Assembly: GCA_937892995.1 (NCBI GenBank)
Contig: CALBJS010000171.1
Location: 1 to 18,735, forward strand
Source of the DNA: an uncultured Peptococcaceae bacterium
GTDB lineage: Bacteria > Bacillota > Desulfitobacteriia > Desulfitobacteriales > Syntrophobotulaceae
Length of the DNA: 18,735 bases
Direction of reading: 5' to 3'
Of this stretch, positions 14,099 to 18,735 are shown piece by piece. The notes under the pieces are model-generated. The model was not told the origin of the DNA and searched no databases. It saw nothing but the letters and a program-made list of their open reading frames with translations. The position numbers and the translations under genes were made by a program. Numbering within the stretch: position 1 is the first letter of the stretch; the number at the start of each line of letters is the position of its first letter.

Positions 14099-14950
14099 TT
14101 AGAATGCCGGTACAATGGCACCCTTATACTTATCTATGATGAAATTCCTTACTTCTTCACTATTCAGCTCATCAGCCACTTGCTTTAGGACAGGTTCTTC
14201 GGCACGTTCAGCTTTGGCAACTAAGACATTAGGATACGGAGAATCCTTGCCTTCAATGTGAAGAGCATCCTGGGTAGGATCCAGGTTCGCTTCTAAGGCA
14301 TAGTTCGTATTAATCACAGCACCGGTAACTTTGGCGTCGTCAAGAACACGAGGAAGCTGAGCGGCATCAACCATTTTGATTTCAAAGTTCTTTGGGTTTT
14401 TGGCGATATCGTCCACGGTAGCTAAGATGTCTGTTCCTTCTTTTAGCTTAATAACGCCCGCGGCTTCCAAGAGAATCAGAGCACGCCCGCTGTTGGAGGG
14501 ATCATTGGGGATGGCTATGGTACCACCTTCTGCTAAGTCAGACACTGCGGTTACTTTCTTAGAGTAAATTCCCATAGGTTCAATATGAACTTTCGTAACG
14601 GTTACCAGATTCAGGTTGCGTTCGGCATTAAAGCTATCAAGATAAGGGATGTGTTGGAAAAAGTTGAGATCAAGATCACCGTTGTCGGTGGCTAGATTAG
14701 GCAGAACATAGTCGTTGAAAACCTGAATTTGGAGGTCGATTCCTTGTTCAGCAAGTTTGGGTTTGATGAATTCCAGAATTTCTGCATGGGGAACAGCACT
14801 TGCTCCGATTTTGACTACCTTTTTCTCAGCAGGTTGGTCAGAATCGCCATTTGGTGCAGGTGTTTGATTATTGCTGCAGCCTGCCAGAGTCAGAGTCAAG
14901 GCTAAAAAGCCGACTAAAATGAAAACTAAAAGATTTTTTGAACGAAACAT
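14099..14950 (-). CDS. metQ: Methionine-binding lipoprotein MetQ
   Basis: The substrate-binding part of the methionine ABC importer, tethered outside the membrane. A lipoprotein signal is clear: charged FRSK, a hydrophobic stretch, and the lipobox LAGC with the lipidated cysteine C25, followed by a polar linker. The mature domain has the NlpA/MetQ marks KIGASAVPHAEIL, QVFNDYVLPN, DLDLNFFQHIPYLD, VHIEPMGIYS and IAIPNDPSNSGRALILLEAAG. The 283-residue length fits. The SD AGGAGG is seven bases upstream of the ATG. It is the last gene of metN-metI-metQ, 98 nt after metI, a gap that contains an inverted repeat; a higher level of MetQ relative to MetNI would be expected. Confidence 0.96.
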   Translation of the reverse strand: MFRSKNLLVFILVGFLALTLTLAGCSNNQTPAPNGDSDQPAEKKVVKIGASAVPHAEILEFIKPKLAEQGIDLQIQVFNDYVLPNLATDNGDLDLNFFQHIPYLDSFNAERNLNLVTVTKVHIEPMGIYSKKVTAVSDLAEGGTIAIPNDPSNSGRALILLEAAGVIKLKEGTDILATVDDIAKNPKNFEIKMVDAAQLPRVLDDAKVTGAVINTNYALEANLDPTQDALHIEGKDSPYPNVLVAKAERAEEPVLKQVADELNSEEVRNFIIDKYKGAIVPAF

Positions 14951-14981
14951 TGTTTTTCCTCCTCTATTAATTGTTTATATT

Positions 14982-15048
14982 CCAAAAACATTTGGATTAA
15001 GTAATACTCCGGGTATTTAGTGCATTACTTTGAAACCATTTGTTTTGG
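14982..15048 (-). promoter_or_regulatory. Structured metI-metQ intercistronic spacer
   Basis: Inverted repeats nest here: CCAAAA (14982-14987) with TTTTGG (15043-15048) outside, and AAGTAAT (14999-15005) with ATTACTT (15024-15030) inside. No T-run follows on the minus strand. It could stabilise or process the mRNA so that metQ is made in excess, or attenuate it. Confidence 0.35.
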
Positions 15049-15738
15049 CTACCGATGGAAAAGTTTTTTAGCCAGGGTGGTACCGGACCATTGGATGAGC
15101 TGGACGATGACCACAAGGATGAATACCGTAATCAACATCATATCGCTCCGATAACGATTGTACCCATATTGAATGGCTACATCTCCCAATCCTCCGCCGC
15201 CAACGGCACCGGCCATAGCGGTATATGCAATAATATTGATGGTTGTAATGGCAACACCTAAAACGAGAGAGCTTTTGGCTTCCGGCAAGAGGACTTTACG
15301 AATAATCTGCCAGGGAGAAGCACCCATGGATAAAGCTGCTTCGATGACTCCGGCGGAGACTTCTTTGAGAGAGCTTTCTACCATTCGGGCAACAAAAGGA
15401 GCTGCCGAGACAACCAAGGCAACGATAGCCGCCTTCGTGCCAATATAAGTTCCTACCACCAGTTCCGTAAAAGGCATTAAAGCAACGATTAGGATAATGA
15501 AGGGTATGGAGCGGAAGATATTAATAATTGTTCCTAAGATTCTTTCTATCCAAGGATTGGGCAGAATATGATTGTCGGAGGTGATTACGAGCAGGACACC
15601 CATCGGGATACCCAGCAAATAGGCAAGAAACGTAGAAACGATGACCATATAGAGAGTTTCATTTAAGGCTTTAGGAATGATTCTGCTAAGTGAGTCCCAA
15701 TAAGCAGGATCTGAAAACATAGTGATTAGATTTTCCAT
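15049..15738 (-). CDS. metI: Methionine ABC transporter permease MetI
   Basis: A 229-residue inner permease with about five membrane helices (LYMVIVSTFLAYLLGIPMG; IIINIFRSIPFIILIVAL-like; AAIVALVVSAAPFVARM; SSLVLGVAITTINIIAYTAM; the C-terminal LITVFILVVIVQLI). The ATPase-contact EAA loop is EAALSMGASPWQIIRKVLLPEA in outline (EAALSMGA ... LPEA). The start is ATG at 15738, preceded by GGAGGTGAT; a longer frame starts upstream inside metN without an SD and is rejected. The ATG shares its first base with the metN stop (TAATG), so translation is coupled. Together with MetN and MetQ it imports methionine. Confidence 0.95.
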   Translation of the reverse strand: MENLITMFSDPAYWDSLSRIIPKALNETLYMVIVSTFLAYLLGIPMGVLLVITSDNHILPNPWIERILGTIINIFRSIPFIILIVALMPFTELVVGTYIGTKAAIVALVVSAAPFVARMVESSLKEVSAGVIEAALSMGASPWQIIRKVLLPEAKSSLVLGVAITTINIIAYTAMAGAVGGGGLGDVAIQYGYNRYRSDMMLITVFILVVIVQLIQWSGTTLAKKLFHR

Positions 15739-16754
15739 TATTGGATCACCTCCACTGTAAGATTTCTGGATGTCAGGTACTCCCGGGCCTCTTGAAGGTT
15801 GGCGGGAGAACCTTGAAGTTCTAGGGTGAGGGTTCCAAATAGTGTGGAACGTAAACGATCTATATTCCCATGAAGGATATTGACGGTTACACCGCATTGG
15901 CGAATGAGGTCACTGATAATCGGTTCTGAGGCAGCAGTACCAAGAAAATGAACTGCAATGATTTGAGATCCTGGGCGTTGTGCCAATTCCGCCAACAATT
16001 GTGCCGGCAACTGATTGGGAAAAACACTGGAGATAAATTCTTTGGCCACACCGGACTGGGGATTGATAAAAACGGATTCAACAGGACCGTGTTCAACGAT
16101 ATGAGCTTGATCAATCACAGCCACATCCGTACAAATCTCTTTAATTACTTTCATTTCATGAGTGATAATTACAATCGTTAAATTAAATTTTTCGTTAATT
16201 TCTTTTAATAGGTCCAGAATGGATACTGTAGTCTGAGGATCAAGAGCAGAGGTAGCCTCATCGCAGAGGAGTACCGAAGGGTTGGTGGCTAAGGCTCTGG
16301 CGATACCCACTCTTTGTTTTTGACCGCCACTGAGCTGTGCGGGATAAGCATCGGCTCTCTCTTCCAAGCCTACTAACGGTAGAAGTTCTCTTACTCTTTG
16401 GGTAATTTTCTTTTTTGGCCAGCCGGCAATTTCTAAAGGGAAAACTATATTATCGGAAACTGTTCGAGATTCAAGGAGATTAAAATGTTGAAAGATCATA
16501 CCGATGCTTTGGCGGGTCTTGCGCAGTTCTTTACCTGATAATTGGGTCATATTTTGACCGTCTATAATAATCTCCCCGCTAGAGGGGTTTTCCAACATAT
16601 TCATGCACCGAATTAAAGTGCTCTTACCTGCTCCGCTTAATCCAATGATTCCATAAATGGCCCCCTTGGGGATATGCAAATTGATGTCTTCTAGGGCAGT
16701 AAAAGAGTCTTTAGTGGTCGTAAAGACTTTGCTCAAATTATTGATGTAAATCAT
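15738..16754 (-). CDS. metN: Methionine ABC transporter ATP-binding protein MetN
   Basis: A 338-residue ATPase. Walker A GLSGAGKST is at residues 38-46, followed by the Q-loop IFQHFNLL, the signature LSGGQKQRVGIARAL, Walker B VLLCDEATSALD and the H-loop IITHE. The last 80 residues or so (from about 258, with VHFLGTAASEPIISDL and GTLTLELQG) are the NIL (ACT-like) domain that in E. coli MetN binds methionine and inhibits transport. The ATG at 16754 is preferred: the SD AAAGGAA lies nine bases upstream, while the TTG two codons earlier is too close to it. The first gene behind the SAM riboswitch, 47 nt after the terminator. Confidence 0.96.
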   Translation of the reverse strand: MIYINNLSKVFTTTKDSFTALEDINLHIPKGAIYGIIGLSGAGKSTLIRCMNMLENPSSGEIIIDGQNMTQLSGKELRKTRQSIGMIFQHFNLLESRTVSDNIVFPLEIAGWPKKKITQRVRELLPLVGLEERADAYPAQLSGGQKQRVGIARALATNPSVLLCDEATSALDPQTTVSILDLLKEINEKFNLTIVIITHEMKVIKEICTDVAVIDQAHIVEHGPVESVFINPQSGVAKEFISSVFPNQLPAQLLAELAQRPGSQIIAVHFLGTAASEPIISDLIRQCGVTVNILHGNIDRLRSTLFGTLTLELQGSPANLQEAREYLTSRNLTVEVIQ

Positions 16755-16800
16755 TGCCAAATTCCTTTCCTGTTATTATTGTCTTATGATGTCCGGATAC

Positions 16801-16831
16801 AAAAACAACTCCGCGAGGAATCCGCGGAGTT
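16801..16831 (-). terminator. Riboswitch-controlled terminator of metNIQ
   Basis: On the minus strand AACTCCGCG pairs with CGCGGAGTT around GATTCCT, followed by GTTTTTGT. The expression platform is visible: GAGGAA (plus 16844-16849, the 3' side of P1) can pair with TTCCTC in the terminator loop (plus 16815-16820), giving a competing antiterminator. SAM binding stabilises P1 and so allows termination. Confidence 0.92.
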
Positions 16832-16846
16832 CTTGTTACGGCGTTC

Positions 16847-16946
16847 CTCTCATCTTTCAGATTTACTCTGCTGGAATTAGCACCGCTGCAATAATGCCGG
16901 TTGCCGGGTTTCATAGGGCCAGTCCCTCCACCACTCTGGATAAGAG
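16847..16946 (-). ncRNA. SAM-I (S-box) riboswitch aptamer
   Basis: Read on the minus strand: P1 strand CTCTTATC (16946-16939), then AGAGTGGTGGAGGGACTGGC, CCTATGAAACCCGGCAACC, GGTGCTAATTCCAGCAG, GAAAGATGAGAG closing P1 (16854-16847). These are the S-box signatures: the GGTGGAGGGA-CTGGCCC and GATGAAA-type segments, CGGCAACC and GCTAATTCCAG. It binds S-adenosylmethionine and turns off metNIQ through the terminator at 16801-16831. Confidence 0.97.
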
Positions 16947-16989
16947 TTTATTGAATTATCAAAGAAGAATAATTTTTATCCTAACAAAT

Positions 16990-17018
16990 AATATATCTCG
17001 AATGAAACAAAATGTCAA
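16990..17018 (-). promoter_or_regulatory. Sigma-A promoter of the metNIQ operon
   Basis: On the minus strand TTGACA (17018-17013) and TATATT (16995-16990) are separated by 17 nt. Transcription would start near 16983, about 37 nt before P1 of the riboswitch, which is the expected arrangement. Confidence 0.82.
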
Positions 17019-17246
17019 TCCTTATTTTTTTTATTTAATATTCTTTACTTTTACTTTTAATCTTAATCTGTTTTTAACTTTTTTACTTGACAGTTAGGCA
17101 ATACTTTCATAAATTAAAGTATAAAAGAGTTTCTGTTTAGTTTTGCCATAATCCTAAGTTAAAAGAATAGGGTCAAATTCCTAAAATTTATTACTCGTGC
17201 GGAAATAATTTGAAATAATAATATGATTTTATACGGAGGTGCGACT
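17019..17246. other. Divergent met-his spacer with an inverted repeat
   Basis: A T-rich tract (17020-17090), then ATACTTT-CATAAATT-AAAGTAT (17101-17122), a perfect 7-bp inverted repeat that could be an operator. No convincing -35/-10 pair for the downstream TrpR/YerC gene was found. The SD CGGAGGTG (17234-17241) serves that gene. Confidence 0.4.
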
Positions 17247-17558
17247 ATGTGGAGTGATGATAGGTTAAAAGATAACCTGACGGATTATCTTTTTGAGGCC
17301 ATTCTACTCTTAAAGACAAAAGAGGAATGTTACCGGTTCTTCCAGGATATTGCTACAGTTGCAGAGATCAAGGCTTTAGCCCAGCGTCTTGAAGTTGCTC
17401 GGATGCTTGAGGAAGATGTTACTTATACCCGGATAGCAGAGATGACGGGTGCTAGTTCTGCTACGATAAGTAGGGTTAAGAGGTGTCTTAATTATGGTGC
17501 AGACGGTTACAAAATGATTTTAAAGCGTCTGGCTGAAGAAAGAATAGAAAATAAGTAA
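17247..17558 (+). CDS. TrpR/YerC-YecD family transcriptional regulator (HisR-like)
   Basis: A 103-residue all-helical DNA-binding protein. ECYRFFQDIATVAEIKALAQRLEVARML is the YerC/TrpR dimer core (shown in outline: FFQDI ... AEIKALAQRLEVA), and TRIAEMTGASSATISRVKRCL is the helix-turn-helix at about residues 58-78. The start at 17247 has CGGAGGTG just upstream; an ATG at 17223 in the same frame lacks an SD. It lies 130 nt before hisZ. In comparative genomics of Firmicutes, members of this family next to histidine genes have been proposed as histidine-responsive repressors (HisR); I use that as the likely role but saw no confirmed operator. Confidence 0.87.
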   Translation: MWSDDRLKDNLTDYLFEAILLLKTKEECYRFFQDIATVAEIKALAQRLEVARMLEEDVTYTRIAEMTGASSATISRVKRCLNYGADGYKMILKRLAEERIENK

Positions 17559-17602
17559 ATGATAATAAAAAGAAGATGAGTGACGTGAATGAGAGTAAGG
17601 CA

Positions 17603-17630
17603 TTGACATTAAAAAAGTAATAGATATAAA
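17603..17630 (+). promoter_or_regulatory. Sigma-A promoter of hisZ
   Basis: TTGACA (17603-17608), 16-nt spacer, TATAAA (17625-17630, reading on as TATAAAAT). A start near 17637 gives a leader of about 50 nt before the hisZ ATG. No T-box or other leader RNA is visible in that short leader. Confidence 0.72.
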
Positions 17631-17688
17631 ATATTGGCTTAAGAAAATTATTAACAAAAGAGAAATCAGTAATATGAGGTGTAATATA

Positions 17689-18735
17689 ATGGAAAGATCT
17701 TCATTAGGACTAAAACTTCCCGAAGGAATGCGGGATCTCCTTCCGGCTGAATTGGCTTGGTTAGAAGAACTTGAAAGCAAAGCGATCAGAGCTTGTAAGA
17801 ATTGGTCTTACCAAAAGGTAGCGACCCCAGGACTTGAATATCGAGCCTGTGTTGAACCGGATGCTAATAAGGATGATCATCTCTATAAATTTTTTGATAA
17901 AAACGGTCACATCCTTGTTCTAAGACCGGAATTCACTACACCTATAGCGAGGATGGTAGCGACAAGACAAAAAGGAGGATTATTCCCGCTTAGATTCTGT
18001 TACAGCGGAGATGTCTACAGAAATAACTCAGACCGTTATCGTGAATTTCGCCAAGTCGGGGTAGAATTGATAGGACCAGGCTCAGACATCGCAGATGCTG
18101 AAGTTATAGCTTTGGCAGTAGAGACTATAAAGGCTTTGGAGATTAAAAATTTTCAGATCAGCCTTGGTCATAATGGGATTTTTTCAGGGCTTGCGGAGGA
18201 GATGAATTTCGACCCCGGACTAAGACAGGAACTTGAAAACGGTATTGCCCGTAAGGATATGGTTAAGCTGGAAAGTATTATCTCCCAAAGTGACCTGCCT
18301 GATGCGGCCAAGGAACTACTATTATCCATGCCTCATCTGACCGGTAAAGAGGAAGTACTGTATAAACTGCAAAACTGGAATCATATCTACGCAATAAGAA
18401 GGGCTGTGGAATCTCTTAGAGCGATATATCTTTACTTAAAAGATTTTGGAGTTCAAGAATATGTCACTCTAGACTTAGGTATTCTTCGAGGATTTTCTTA
18501 TTATACCGGGGTGATTTTCGAAGGTTATCTACCCGGTATAGGAATTCCGGTGATCGAAGGAGGGCGCTACGATAGTCTCTACTCCGATTTTGGTCTAAAT
18601 TTTCCTGCTACCGGCTTTGCCGTAAATCTGGGTCTCATGCTGGAACAACTTACTGAGTTTGAAGTGGAGAATGCGGATATTCTTGTCTACGGTCAATCTC
18701 CGGGGGCAGTAATAAAACGTTGTAAGGAACTTAGG
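17689..18735 (+). CDS. hisZ: ATP phosphoribosyltransferase regulatory subunit HisZ, 3' end cut by the window
   Basis: Open from ATG 17689 (SD GAGGTG seven bases upstream) to the last base: 349 codons, against about 390-400 in the family. HisZ is a catalytically dead histidyl-tRNA synthetase relative that forms a complex with short HisG, for the first step of histidine synthesis and its feedback control. Seen: LPEGMRDLLP near the N-terminus, RPEFTTPIARMVATR (where HisS usually has RPEGT), RYREFRQVGVELIG, SYYTGVIFEGY, and GGRYDSLYSDFG. Because the usual HisS RPEGT is RPEFTT here, and the neighbour is a HisR-like regulator, HisZ is preferred to HisS. The remaining residues and downstream hisG are outside the window. 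Confidence 0.92.
   Translation, partial: MERSSLGLKLPEGMRDLLPAELAWLEELESKAIRACKNWSYQKVATPGLEYRACVEPDANKDDHLYKFFDKNGHILVLRPEFTTPIARMVATRQKGGLFPLRFCYSGDVYRNNSDRYREFRQVGVELIGPGSDIADAEVIALAVETIKALEIKNFQISLGHNGIFSGLAEEMNFDPGLRQELENGIARKDMVKLESIISQSDLPDAAKELLLSMPHLTGKEEVLYKLQNWNHIYAIRRAVESLRAIYLYLKDFGVQEYVTLDLGILRGFSYYTGVIFEGYLPGIGIPVIEGGRYDSLYSDFGLNFPATGFAVNLGLMLEQLTEFEVENADILVYGQSPGAVIKRCKELR

Noticed and set aside
15738..15897. Longer metI start inside metN
   Set aside because: No SD; ATG 15738 has GGAGGTGAT and overlaps the metN stop in the usual way.
16786..17097. Plus-strand frame across the riboswitch region
   Set aside because: It is antisense to a clear SAM-I aptamer, terminator and promoter.
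17689..18735. Histidyl-tRNA synthetase (hisS)
   Set aside because: RPEGT is replaced by RPEFTT and the neighbour is a HisR-like regulator; HisZ fits better.

Overview
The window looks like chromosome from an anaerobic, spore-forming Firmicute of the Desulfitobacterium/Desulfosporosinus type (Peptococcaceae sensu lato). This is inferred from Gram-positive Shine-Dalgarno (SD) sites, the yicC-remA-gmk-rpoZ-coaBC order known from Bacillus and Clostridia, an S-box SAM riboswitch, a PaaK/ACT pair, nfeD-floA, and AT-rich spacers. No species can be named without a search. There are no tRNA or rRNA genes, CRISPR arrays, transposases or phage genes.

Layout. (1) 1-4151, plus strand: housekeeping operon yicC (3' part), remA, gmk, rpoZ, coaBC, metK, closed by an intrinsic terminator. 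(2) 4187-6093, plus: phenylacetate-CoA ligase (PaaK family) and a tandem-ACT protein, ending in a terminator. (3) 6208-7431, plus: soluble PAS-type sensor histidine kinase without an adjacent response regulator. (4) 7527-9505, plus: class V aminotransferase of the cysteine desulfurase type with one frameshift, then a DsrE-like sulfur-carrier protein, together a probable sulfur-handling pair. (5) 9498-10438, minus: two membrane proteins of unknown function, convergent with the DsrE-like gene. (6) 10677-12926, plus: nfeD, floA and a membrane-anchored, probably disordered third protein, the membrane-microdomain operon. (7) 12990-14065: an ArsC/Spx-like protein followed by a decayed patch with a collapsed Phd-Uma2 fusion, a very short ORF and a probably broken small membrane-protein gene, ending in a bidirectional terminator. 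(8) 14099-17018, minus: methionine ABC importer metN-metI-metQ behind a sigma-A promoter, a SAM-I riboswitch and its terminator. (9) 17247-18735, plus: TrpR/YerC-family regulator and hisZ, which runs off the end and probably opens a histidine operon.

How they connect. Methionine import is controlled by SAM, the product of metK in the same window, although metK itself has no visible riboswitch. PaaK plus ACT suggests arylacetate activation with amino-acid sensing. The aminotransferase plus DsrE-like protein suggests sulfur mobilisation. YerC next to hisZ suggests local histidine control.

The least expected signals concern translation initiation. Two genes (floA and the DsrE-like gene) have a strong SD separated from the start codon by an RNA hairpin; removing the hairpin leaves 12 nt between GGAGG and the start in both. 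A third gene (ArsC-like) has its best-spaced SD in front of an AUA codon. The Phd-Uma2 remnant shows a deletion join in a short microhomology. I found no wholly new multi-gene system that I can defend; the hairpin-bridged starts are the strongest lead.
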